Positions 16,682 through 24,074 of a stretch of DNA of 64,000 nucleotides are shown here, piece by piece; the first letter of the stretch is position 1; each line of letters starts with the position of its first letter. The stretch lies in contig DATISF010000055.1 in assembly GCA_035468985.1 (NCBI GenBank), positions 186,001 through 250,000 of the forward strand. The letters are read 5' to 3'. This DNA is from DASVHS01 sp035468985 (lineage in GTDB: Bacteria > Acidobacteriota > Thermoanaerobaculia > Gp7-AA8). The position numbers were made by a program, and so were the translations under genes. Below the pieces are notes generated by a model. That model had not been told where the DNA came from and searched no databases. It saw only the letters and a program-made list of their open reading frames with translations.

Positions 16682-19006
16682 ATGGCCAGCAAAAAAACGC
16701 GACAGAATCAGCTCCCGCTGACTCCTCCGCCTCCCACCGTTCCCGACGTCGAGCAGATTCCGGTCTCGGTATTCACGCGCAAGGCGTACCTCGACTACTC
16801 GATGTACGTCATTCTCGACCGCGCGCTGCCGCACATCGCGGACGGTCTGAAGCCGGTCCAGCGTCGAATCATCTACGCCATGTCGGAGCTCGGGCTCTCG
16901 AACGCCGCCAAGTTCAAGAAATCGGCGCGTACGGTCGGCGATGTCATCGGCAAGTTTCATCCGCACGGCGACAGCGCCTGCTACGAGGCGATGGTGCTGA
17001 TGGCGCAGCCATTCTCCATGCGTTACCCGCTGATCGAGGGGCAGGGGAACTGGGGCTCGCCTGACGATCCGAAATCGTTCGCGGCCATGCGTTACACCGA
17101 GGCGCGCCTGACCAAGTTCTCGCAGACGCTCCTGTCGGAGCTCGAGCAGGGGACGACCGAGTGGGGGCAGAACTTCGATGGCACGCTGCGCGAGCCGAAG
17201 CTCCTGCCGTCCCGCCTCCCGCACGTCCTGCTCAACGGCGCATCGGGCATCGCCGTCGGCATGGCCACCGACATCCCGTCGCACAACCTGCGTGAAGTGG
17301 TCAGCGCGTGCATCGAGCTCCTCGACAACCCCGACCTGAACATCGCCCAGATCACGAAGCACGTCAAAGGTCCCGACTTTCCGACCGAGGCGGAGATCAT
17401 CACGCCGCTGTCGGAGATCCGGGAGATGTACAAGACCGGCAACGGCTCGATCCGCCAGCGGGCGAAATGGGAGATCGAGGACGGCGACGTCGTCATCACC
17501 GCGCTGCCGTTCCAGGTCTCCGGCAGCAAGGTCATGCAGCAGATTGCGCAACAAATCCAGGCCAAGAAGCTGCCGATGGTCGAGGACATCCGCGACGAGT
17601 CGGACCACGAGAACCCGACGCGCATCGTCATCGTGCCGCGCTCGAACCGCGTCGATACCGGCGAGCTGATGACGCATCTCTTCGCCACGACCGATCTCGA
17701 GCGCACGTACCGCGTGAACATGAACATGATCGGGCTCGACGGCCGGCCGCGTCTGTACTCGATCCGCGAGCTCCTGCTGGAATGGCTCGAGTTCCGGATC
17801 GAGACCGTCCGCCGCCGCCTGCAGCATCGGTACGATCAGGTCAACTCGCGGCTGCACATCCTCGACGGTTACCTCATCGCCTATCTCAACGTCGACGAGG
17901 TGATCAAGATCATCCGCCGCGAGGACGAGCCGAAGCCGGTGCTGATGAAGCGTTTCAAGCTCTCCGATCCGCAGGCGGAGGCGATTCTGGAGTTGAAGCT
18001 GCGGTACCTCAACCGCCTCGAGGAAATGCAGATCCGCGGCGAGCAGGCCAGGCTCGCCGAAGAGCGCGCCAATCTCGAGAAGATCCTCGGATCGAAGAAA
18101 CTGCTGCGGAAACAGGTGCGCGACGAGCTCATTCGCGACGGCGAGGAGTTCGGCGACCGCCGCCGTTCGCCGATCGTCGAGCGCGAAGCGGCGAAGGCGT
18201 TGGATGCCGCGGCTCTGATTCCCTCGGAATCGGTGACCGTGGTCCTCTCCGAGCGCGGATGGGTCCGCGCCGGCAAAGGCCACGATCTCGATTCGCAGGG
18301 GCTGCAGTACAAGAGCGGCGACGCGTTTCTCGCCGCGGCGAAAGGGCGCAGCAATCAGCTGGCGCTGTTCATCGACTCGACCGGCCGCACGTACGCGCTG
18401 CCCGCGCACGAGCTGCCGTCGGCGAAAGGCCACGGCGAGCCGCTGTCGTCATCGCTGCAGCCGCCACCCGGCTCGAGCTTCGTCGGCGTGATGATGGGCG
18501 AGAACGATGATCTGTGGCTGCTCACGACCGACGACGGCTACGGCTTCGTCGTGCGGTTCGAAGATCTCGTCACCGATCGCAAGGCGGGAAAGGCCGTCGT
18601 GAACGTGAACGAGGGAGCGAAGCTGCTGCGGCCGCAGCGCGTGTACTCGCCCGATGATCTCGTCGCCGCGGCGACGAGCGAGGGGAAACTTCTTCTGTTC
18701 CCGATCGCCGAGCTGCCCCAGCTTGCGCGCGGTAAGGGCGTGCAGACCATCAAGATCCACCGCACACCGATCGCGCCGGAGAAAGTCGTCTCCACGGCGG
18801 TCATCGGCGAGGACGGTGCGCTCGTCGTGCACGCCGGCAAGCGCTTCACGAACCTCAAGGGCGACGACCTGCAGAATTATGTCGGCAAGCGCGCGCAGCG
18901 CGGTCTCAAGCTGCCGCGGGGATTCCAGAACGTCGAGGCCATCCGCGCGTTCGCCGACCGCGATCCGCGAAGCGGGGGCGCGCCGCAAGGGGATATGGTG
19001 ATGTGA
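16682..19006 (+). CDS. parC: DNA topoisomerase IV subunit A
   Basis: A 774-residue cleavage/rejoining subunit of topoisomerase IV, partner of ParE. Key features are KPVQRRIIYAM, the QRDR stretch HPHGDSACYEAM (the Ser and acidic residue of quinolone-sensitive enzymes are both present), and AAMRYTEARL with the catalytic Tyr. The C-terminal repeats (LSERGWVRAGKGHDLDSQGL, GYGFVVRFEDLV) form a degenerate pinwheel, as in ParC rather than GyrA. ATG 16682 starts MASKKTRQ; a longer upstream open frame overlaps the divergent phosphatase and is rejected. Like ParE it closely resembles the gammaproteobacterial protein, supporting co-inheritance or joint transfer of the pair. Confidence 0.95.
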   Translation: MASKKTRQNQLPLTPPPPTVPDVEQIPVSVFTRKAYLDYSMYVILDRALPHIADGLKPVQRRIIYAMSELGLSNAAKFKKSARTVGDVIGKFHPHGDSACYEAMVLMAQPFSMRYPLIEGQGNWGSPDDPKSFAAMRYTEARLTKFSQTLLSELEQGTTEWGQNFDGTLREPKLLPSRLPHVLLNGASGIAVGMATDIPSHNLREVVSACIELLDNPDLNIAQITKHVKGPDFPTEAEIITPLSEIREMYKTGNGSIRQRAKWEIEDGDVVITALPFQVSGSKVMQQIAQQIQAKKLPMVEDIRDESDHENPTRIVIVPRSNRVDTGELMTHLFATTDLERTYRVNMNMIGLDGRPRLYSIRELLLEWLEFRIETVRRRLQHRYDQVNSRLHILDGYLIAYLNVDEVIKIIRREDEPKPVLMKRFKLSDPQAEAILELKLRYLNRLEEMQIRGEQARLAEERANLEKILGSKKLLRKQVRDELIRDGEEFGDRRRSPIVEREAAKALDAAALIPSESVTVVLSERGWVRAGKGHDLDSQGLQYKSGDAFLAAAKGRSNQLALFIDSTGRTYALPAHELPSAKGHGEPLSSSLQPPPGSSFVGVMMGENDDLWLLTTDDGYGFVVRFEDLVTDRKAGKAVVNVNEGAKLLRPQRVYSPDDLVAAATSEGKLLLFPIAELPQLARGKGVQTIKIHRTPIAPEKVVSTAVIGEDGALVVHAGKRFTNLKGDDLQNYVGKRAQRGLKLPRGFQNVEAIRAFADRDPRSGGAPQGDMVM

Positions 19007-19075
19007 GAGGACACGAGGACTCGAGAACACGGAGTGCGGCACGGCGAGTCCACCCGTCCCCGTGTCCTGGCGTCC

Positions 19076-19256
19076 CTAGTGTGGCGTGTCGCAATAGGCC
19101 GACGTTCACCAGCCCGAAGGGTTGCGGGCGGCGAGGGGCCATTTGCTTCGTTGCCGCTCCTCGACGATGTCCCGCATCGCCTTCGTCGCGGTGCCTCGCA
19201 TCTGGCCCCGCGGCGCCCGCAACGAAAGCCGGTCTATTTGCGACACGCCACACTAG
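19076..19256. mobile_element. 181-bp palindromic MITE-like element with CTAG ends
   Basis: The left end CTAGTGTGGCGTGTCGCA (19076 on) matches the reverse complement of the right end (to 19256) over about 19 bases, and then after a one-base indel. Inner arms also pair: GTTGCGGGCG-x-CG-x-GGGGCCA on both halves. CTAG at both ends suggests a TA or CTAG target duplication. It carries no transposase. It covers the 3' end of the dinB-family gene and supplies its stop codon. The ends share CTAGTGT with the element at 29345-29430. Confidence 0.75.
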
Positions 19257-19752
19257 ATCCACGGCTCATCCGCGTCGGCCCGTAGATCGAGGGCAGCTTC
19301 GCGTCCGTGAATCGCATGTAGATCGAGAACTGTCCGCGATGATGGATCTCGTCGTGGAGCAGGAACCAGATCCAGTCGATGCGCGTAGTCTCTCCCATCG
19401 TCTTCGGGGCGGTGAAGAAATGCACCTTCCCCGACAGCGTGGCGTCGGAGGCCGATGCGATCACCGCCCGAAAATCCTGATGCGCCTTCTCGATGGCCGC
19501 GAGAACGTCGCTCCACTTCTCCGGTGGTTTGGGCGGCGTGCCCGATGGCGCCCTCTTCGCGAATTCATCGTTCCAGATGGCCATGCCCAGTGCGCGCTCG
19601 AGCGCGAAGACCCAGGCCAGCTCGCGGGCGGTCTTCAACTTCGGATGCGGCCGCAGGTCCGCCTTGTCCGCCGGGAAAGCCCGCAGGACGCGCATCGTAA
19701 TGGAGTGTTCGCGGTCGAAGCTCTCGAGGAACTGCTCTTTCGCTGTTGCCAT
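19234..19752 (-). CDS. DinB/YfiT-like four-helix putative metal-dependent protein
   Basis: A 172-residue protein from ATG 19752 (MATAKEQFLESFDREH). DinB features are FALERALGMAIWNDE in helix 2 and LHDEIHHRGQFSIYMRF near the C-terminus; His residues there are typical metal ligands. The family includes thiol-dependent transferases and many proteins of unknown role. The C-terminal tail is odd. Family members often end in YGP-x-ADE; here YGPT is followed by RMSRGSSVACRK, which a one-base frameshift would turn into ADEPW, and the last residues and stop lie in the CTAG element. The core should be intact. Confidence 0.82.
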   Translation of the reverse strand: MATAKEQFLESFDREHSITMRVLRAFPADKADLRPHPKLKTARELAWVFALERALGMAIWNDEFAKRAPSGTPPKPPEKWSDVLAAIEKAHQDFRAVIASASDATLSGKVHFFTAPKTMGETTRIDWIWFLLHDEIHHRGQFSIYMRFTDAKLPSIYGPTRMSRGSSVACRK

Positions 19753-19801
19753 GGCGCGCGACCATACCAAAATCCGGGAGCGTGGTGGTAACGTTGGCCC
19801 G

Positions 19802-20284
19802 ATGCGGTACACCTCGTCATTCGAGATTCTGGGATCGCCGCTGATCGACATCCGCGTCGCCGATCCGGCCACTCCACGCGGCGTTGCCCGGGGCTGGATT
19901 GCTCTCGGCGACATCGCCATCGGTCATCTGATCGCCGTGGGAGGCCTCGCCGTCGGAGCGATCGCCTTCGGTGGCCTGGCCGTCGGCATCATCCCAATCG
20001 CCGGCCTCGCTCTCGGGATTTTCGCCGTCGGCGGCGGCGCCATCGGAATCTGGGCGGTGGGTGGCGGCGCTCTCGCGCTGCACGCGGCCCTCGGCGGGCT
20101 GGCGGTCGCCGGACAGTTCGCCATCGGCGGCGCCGCGTTCGCGCCGCACGCGAATGATGCCGAGGCGTCGCGATTTCTGTCGTCGATGCCGTTCTCGGTG
20201 GCCCGTTACGCGATGATGCACGCCCGATGGCTGATCCTGCTCGCCGCCCTTCCGCTGCTCCCTGCGTTGCGGCCCAGACGATGA
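19802..20284 (+). CDS. Hydrophobic pentad-repeat (xA[VIL]Gx) protein
   Basis: A 160-residue protein of no family known to me. Residues ~31-114 are about fifteen near-perfect five-residue units of the form x-A-[V/I/L/F]-G-[G/I], for example LAVGA IAFGG LAVGI IPIAG LALGI FAVGG. This period-5 pattern recalls pentapeptide-repeat solenoids (A-D/N-L-x-x), but with Gly/Ala/Val in place of polar residues. It could therefore be a hydrophobic right-handed beta-solenoid or a set of Gly-zipper membrane helices. A C-terminal helix (WLILLAALPLLPAL) could anchor it. The stop overlaps the next gene's ATG (ATGA at 20281), so the pair is probably co-translated. Confidence 0.72.
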   Translation: MRYTSSFEILGSPLIDIRVADPATPRGVARGWIALGDIAIGHLIAVGGLAVGAIAFGGLAVGIIPIAGLALGIFAVGGGAIGIWAVGGGALALHAALGGLAVAGQFAIGGAAFAPHANDAEASRFLSSMPFSVARYAMMHARWLILLAALPLLPALRPRR

Positions 20285-20784
20285 AGCGTCTCCTTGTCCT
20301 TTCTGTTGCGATCGTCCTGCTCGCCGCCTGCAAGCGGAATCCGGTTCCGACCGACCGTCAGCTCTGGCGGATCGAAGGGGAGTGGGTGACGCCGCGCGAT
20401 GCAAACGTGCGCACGGTGCTGGCGACGATCGTCGTCTTTCGCAGCAGCGGCGAATTCGTCGAGCGTCATTGCCGTCTCATCGAGCAGCCCGACACGACGG
20501 TCTACATCGCGTCGACCGGTCCGCAGGTTGTTGCGGTGGGCGTCTGGAAACAGAGCGGCGCTGTCGTCACCGCCACGCGGCAGAAAATCCTCCGCAGTGC
20601 ACGCGTTGCCGGTCCCGAGCCGCTCTGCGATCACCCCCATCTCACATTTCGTGTCGAGGGGAACGTGGTTTCCGGTGAGAGCGGGACCTATGCGCCGGTC
20701 ACGCGGCTGGTCGCTCCCGATTTCGAGTCCTACGTGAACGAGGCGAAACGATCATCAGTGACGTGCACCAGCGCCAGCGACTGA
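20281..20784 (+). CDS. Small lipoprotein of unknown function
   Basis: A 167-residue protein beginning MKRLLVLSVAIVLLAACKRN, a clear lipoprotein signal with lipobox LAAC (Cys17). The mature part is a compact beta-rich sequence (LWRIEGEWVTP, VVFRSSGEFVERHCRLIE) with no recognised domain. It is translationally coupled to the pentad-repeat protein upstream and overlaps lspA, whose product removes signal peptides from exactly this class of protein. Confidence 0.82.
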   Translation: MKRLLVLSVAIVLLAACKRNPVPTDRQLWRIEGEWVTPRDANVRTVLATIVVFRSSGEFVERHCRLIEQPDTTVYIASTGPQVVAVGVWKQSGAVVTATRQKILRSARVAGPEPLCDHPHLTFRVEGNVVSGESGTYAPVTRLVAPDFESYVNEAKRSSVTCTSASD

Positions 20785-21245
20785 TCCTGTTCTTCGGCGT
20801 GCTCGCCGTCATCGTCGCGCTCGATCAGGGGACGAAGGCCCTCGTGCGCACGTTCGTCGGTCCGCCGCAGATCTTCGCCGGCGGACTCTTCACTCTCCTG
20901 CACACCGAAAACACCGGCGCGTTCCTCAGCCTCGGCGCCAATCTTCCGCCGTGGGCAAAGGCGCTGATCTTCGGCGTGTTCGTCGCGGTGCTGCTCGTCA
21001 TGTTCACGATCGCAGTCGTCCGCGGGTCGATCGAGAAGCGTGGCGAGACCATCGCGGCCGCGGCGATCATCGGCGGCGGCTTCGGAAATTTGATGGATCG
21101 CATGGCCCGCGGCGGGCGCGTGACCGACTTTCTCTACCTCCAGGCGGGGCCGCTGCACACCGGTATCTTCAATGTGGCCGACATGGCCATCACCTTCGGT
21201 GTGATCTGGCTCTTGCTGACGATGCGGACCAAGCCGTCATCCTGA
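20763..21245 (+). CDS. lspA: Lipoprotein signal peptidase (SPase II)
   Basis: A 160-residue inner-membrane aspartyl protease that cleaves lipoprotein signal peptides after diacylglyceryl transfer. Four hydrophobic segments and the family motifs are present: NTGAFLSL, GGGFGNLMDR, VTDF with Asp122 and FNVADMAI with Asp140, the catalytic pair. GTG 20763 is the only in-frame start available and overlaps the lipoprotein gene by 22 bases. The stop TGA lies inside the CATCCTGAG arm of the palindromic repeat that follows. Confidence 0.95.
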   Translation: MHQRQRLILFFGVLAVIVALDQGTKALVRTFVGPPQIFAGGLFTLLHTENTGAFLSLGANLPPWAKALIFGVFVAVLLVMFTIAVVRGSIEKRGETIAAAAIIGGGFGNLMDRMARGGRVTDFLYLQAGPLHTGIFNVADMAITFGVIWLLLTMRTKPSS

Positions 21246-21352
21246 GCGCCGGAGAGCGCGGGGGATCTCGGTGGCGGGAGACGTTGCCCGCCGTGCAGAT
21301 CCTTCGCCGCCATTCGCTTCGCTCAGGGCATGCTTCGCGGCTCAGGATGAAC
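21238..21352. repeat. Palindromic CATCCTGAG element between convergent genes
   Basis: TCATCCTGAG at the left pairs with CTCAGGATGA at the right, with inner GATCT / AGATC arms. The core is shared with the 145-bp elements at 4298 and 9155, but the outer GGAACCTCTG arms are missing, so it is a distant or shortened relative. It fills almost the entire gap between the ends of lspA and the HTH gene, so it may act as a two-way terminator. Confidence 0.7.
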
Positions 21353-21601
21353 TCACGCCCGGCCGAGGGCCTTGGCCACGATCCTGGGATTTTTCGCGGC
21401 AACGCGAAGGAGCGCCTGCGCCGGTCCGTCCGGATGGTGGCGTCCTTCCTCCCACGCCTGGAGCGTGGCGATGCTGACGCCGATCATCATCGCGAAATCC
21501 GCCTGCGACTGATTCAATTTGTAGCGGATCGCCTTCACGTCCTCCGGCTGGAGGGCGGCGGCGAGGGGGAGGGGGTTCTGGACGGTTTCTACGCGGCCCA
21601 T
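21353..21601 (-). CDS. XRE/HigA-type helix-turn-helix protein
   Basis: An 82-residue DNA-binding protein. IRYKLNQSQADFAMMIGVSI and TLQAWEEGRHHPDGPAQALL match the compact HigA/NadS-type antitoxin pattern (SQ-x-x-FA...GVS-x-x-T-x-x-WE-x-GR...P-x-GPA-x-LL). Antitoxins of this type usually repress their own operon and neutralise a RelE/HigB toxin encoded just upstream. Here the upstream gene, 53 bases away on the same strand, encodes an FRG-domain protein instead. Either it is an orphan regulator or the two form an unusual pair. Confidence 0.88.
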   Translation of the reverse strand: MGRVETVQNPLPLAAALQPEDVKAIRYKLNQSQADFAMMIGVSIATLQAWEEGRHHPDGPAQALLRVAAKNPRIVAKALGRA

Positions 21602-21654
21602 GGTCCTGACAATGTGGGCTCAAACGAGGGACGTTGCAACTGTCCTCGACCAGC

Positions 21655-22434
21655 TCACAACCTCGTCGTGAAATACCTCTTCAGCCACTGTGACAAACCA
21701 TCGAGACCGGGAAACAGCACCCGCTCGGTGATGTTCGCCTGATCGAGCTTGTCGCGGACCTCCCACTTCAGGTCCGCGGGAAAGACGATCCGGTGGTACG
21801 CGCCTTCGCGCTCAGCCAGCAGATGATCGAGCCGGAGCTCGGCGTTCGACGGCAGTGAGAAGAGCGCGAACTGATTGGCGATGCGCTCGTCGAGCGACGG
21901 CGGCTCGAAGAAGAGGACGAATTCGTTCCTGCCCATGGCGTCGAATTCTTCCATCGTGGTGGCAACACGCTCGAGCATCTCGGTGGTGTAGATGTTCACG
22001 GCCGACTCGTCGAGCATTTCCCGCAGCCGCTTCGGAAGCATCTCGTTCGTTTTCCGGTAATCGACGCACCAGATCGCGCCGTCTTCGTCGAAGGTACGAA
22101 AATCGTGCGTGGCGAAGTGCATCGCCACGTACGGGGAGTAGGTCCAGTCGAGAAGGCGCGTCGGCAGGCCGTGATGCTTGCCGAGAGACATCCAGTTCCA
22201 GACCGAGTCGCCGTGCACCGCGCTCCCCACGGCGTATTTGCGGAAGCTGGTCAGGAGATGCCGCTCGTAATCGACGAATCCGCCGGTCTGAAGGCTCGTG
22301 GCCAGACCGTGGGACACGCGCGGCGCGCCGCGAAACACGTAGTTCGATCGAAAGCGGGAGATGCCTTTCTGCCAGGAATTGTCGAAGACCGCTTCCTGCA
22401 GCTCGATCCAGCTCGTTACGCGAATGTCGGACAC
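21655..22434 (-). CDS. FRG-domain protein
   Basis: A 259-residue protein from GTG 22434 (VSDIRVTSWIELQEAV). The FRG domain is clear: YVFRGAPRVSHGLATSL contains the name-giving Phe-Arg-Gly, and WNWMSLGKHHGLPTRLLDW then SPYVAMHFATHD is its second signature. The C-terminal third (ITERVLFPGLDGLSQWLKRY) is typical of full-length members. Biochemical function is not settled; FRG genes often sit in defence or mobile contexts. The frame stays open for 157 more codons upstream only because the satellite array lacks stops, so that extension is rejected. It forms a minus-strand pair with the HTH gene downstream. Confidence 0.87.
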   Translation of the reverse strand: MSDIRVTSWIELQEAVFDNSWQKGISRFRSNYVFRGAPRVSHGLATSLQTGGFVDYERHLLTSFRKYAVGSAVHGDSVWNWMSLGKHHGLPTRLLDWTYSPYVAMHFATHDFRTFDEDGAIWCVDYRKTNEMLPKRLREMLDESAVNIYTTEMLERVATTMEEFDAMGRNEFVLFFEPPSLDERIANQFALFSLPSNAELRLDHLLAEREGAYHRIVFPADLKWEVRDKLDQANITERVLFPGLDGLSQWLKRYFTTRL

Positions 22435-22454
22435 GGCGTTACGGCTGCAGTCTA

Positions 22455-22870
22455 ATGCTTGCGGGATTCGGGGTTGGGGGTTCGGGGTTCGGGACTCGGG
22501 ATAGGGGATTGGGATTGGGATTGGTAAATGAGGATTGGGAGACCGAGATTCGAGAACCGAGATTCGAGAACCGAGAACCGAGGGCCGAGAACCGAGGACC
22601 GAGAACCGAGAACCGAGGACCGAGGACCGAGAACCGAGGACCGAGAACTGAGAACCGAGATTCGAGAACCGAGAACCGAGGACCGAGAACCGAGGACCGA
22701 GAACTGAGAACCGACAGCCGACAACCGACAACCGCGAGCCGAGAACCGGCAACCGAGAACCGAGAACCGAGAACCGGCAACCGAGAACCGAGATTCGGAT
22801 GTCAAATCCCGAATCCCGAATCCCGAACCCCGAATCCCGAATCCCGAACCCCGAACCCCGAACCCCGCCA
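22455..22870. repeat. ~415-bp composite satellite array with inverted GGGATTC/GAATCCC flanks
   Basis: This 452-base gene-free gap holds three blocks. 22455-22530 has units such as GGGATTCGGGGTT. 22541-22795 has some 30 short units of GAGAACCGA, GAGGACCGA and GAGATTCGA type. 22801-22868 has GAATCCC/GAACCCC units, the reverse complement of the first block. The outer blocks can pair across the inner one. All six frames are largely stop-free, giving spurious repetitive proteins. It separates the FRG start from kbl, whose ribosome-binding site (AGGAG, 22870-22874) begins right at the array edge. Confidence 0.9.
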
Positions 22871-22886
22871 GGAGCACTGAACATCC

Positions 22887-24074
22887 ATGACATTGCTATC
22901 GACATTGGCGTCCGAACTCGAACAGATGTCCCAATCCGGCACTCTCAAGCGCGAGCTGCTGATCAAGTCGCCGCAAGGTGCCGTCGTCGAGATCGAAGGC
23001 AAAGGCGAGGTCATCATGCTGACCTCGAACAACTACCTCGGGCTCGCCGATCACCCGGCCATCATCGAGGCAGCCGAGAAAGCGGAGCGCGACTACGGGT
23101 ACGGCCTCGCCTCGGTGCGCTTCATCTGCGGGACGCAGACGATCCATCGGAAGCTCGAGCAGCGCATCGCCGAATTTTTCGGAACCGAGGATTCGATTCT
23201 GTACGGGTCATGCTGGAATGCGAACGAAGGGCTGTTCCAGACCGTGGCGCTCGAGAACGACGCCATCGTCTCCGACGAGCTGAATCACGCCTCGATCATC
23301 GACGGCATCCGTCTGGCGAAGGCGCGGAAGGAGCGCTTCAAGAACCGCGACATGGCGGACCTGCGCCGTGCACTGGAAGCGACGGGCGATGCCCGCAACC
23401 GGCTAGTGATGACCGATGGCGTGTTCTCGATGGAAGGCTCGCTGGCGCCGTTGCCGGAAATGGTGAAGCTGGCGCGCGAGTTCGACTCGTTTCTGGTCGT
23501 CGATGACTCGCATGGGACAGGCGTTCTGGGAAAAACGGGCCGCGGCACAGCCGAGGAGCTCGGCGTGTTCGGAAAGATCGACGCCTACACCTCGACGCTC
23601 GGCAAGGCCCTCGGCGGCTCGCACGGCGGATTCACGACCGGGCCGAAGGTGCTGATCGACTACCTCCGCCAGAAGTCGCGTCCGTATCTATTTTCGAACA
23701 CGTTGCCTCCAGCGGTGGTCATGGGCTCGCTCGCTGCATTCGATCTGCTGCAGAAGGACAACAGTCTCGTGAAAAAGCTACGAGATAACACGATGTATTT
23801 TCGGCAGCAATTAACGTCAAAGGGCATCACCGTGCGCGAAGGGATTCATCCGATCGTGCCCATCATGATCGGCGACACGGCCAAGGCGATCTCGATGTCG
23901 GCGGAGCTGCTCGCGCGCGGCGTGTACGTGTCGGGATTCGGATTTCCGGTCGTGCCGCAGGGGCAGGCCCGCCTGCGCTGCCAGATCAGCGCGGCGCACA
24001 GCCGCGAGCATCTCGACCGCGCGGTCGAGGCCATCGTGAGCGTCGCCGACAAATTCGGAGTTCGTGCGGCATGA
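22887..24074 (+). CDS. kbl: Glycine C-acetyltransferase (2-amino-3-ketobutyrate CoA ligase)
   Basis: A 395-residue PLP enzyme of the alpha-oxoamine synthase family. It converts 2-amino-3-oxobutyrate plus CoA to glycine plus acetyl-CoA, the second step of threonine breakdown. Family motifs: SNNYLGLADHP, GYGLASVRFICGT, DDSHGTGVLGKTGRG and STLGKALGGSHGG with the PLP lysine at Lys240. The sequence fits Kbl better than BioF. No threonine dehydrogenase gene is in the window, so another alpha-oxoamine synthase role is possible. AGGAG lies 12 bases before the ATG. Its stop overlaps the start of glgP (ATGA). Confidence 0.9.
   Translation: MTLLSTLASELEQMSQSGTLKRELLIKSPQGAVVEIEGKGEVIMLTSNNYLGLADHPAIIEAAEKAERDYGYGLASVRFICGTQTIHRKLEQRIAEFFGTEDSILYGSCWNANEGLFQTVALENDAIVSDELNHASIIDGIRLAKARKERFKNRDMADLRRALEATGDARNRLVMTDGVFSMEGSLAPLPEMVKLAREFDSFLVVDDSHGTGVLGKTGRGTAEELGVFGKIDAYTSTLGKALGGSHGGFTTGPKVLIDYLRQKSRPYLFSNTLPPAVVMGSLAAFDLLQKDNSLVKKLRDNTMYFRQQLTSKGITVREGIHPIVPIMIGDTAKAISMSAELLARGVYVSGFGFPVVPQGQARLRCQISAAHSREHLDRAVEAIVSVADKFGVRAA

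Noticed and set aside
16655..18433. Upstream extension of the SpoIIE-type phosphatase frame across parC
   Set aside because: The extra ~590 residues are antisense to parC and have no domain; hydrophobic helices begin only after GTG 16654.
22541..22795. Possible CRISPR array
   Set aside because: Units are 6-9 bases with no constant repeat length and no unique spacers, and no cas genes are present.
22435..22905. N-terminal extension of the FRG gene through the satellite (repetitive VLGSRFSVLGSR-type sequence)
   Set aside because: The array lacks stop codons in most frames, so the extension is expected by chance; FRG homology begins after GTG 22434.
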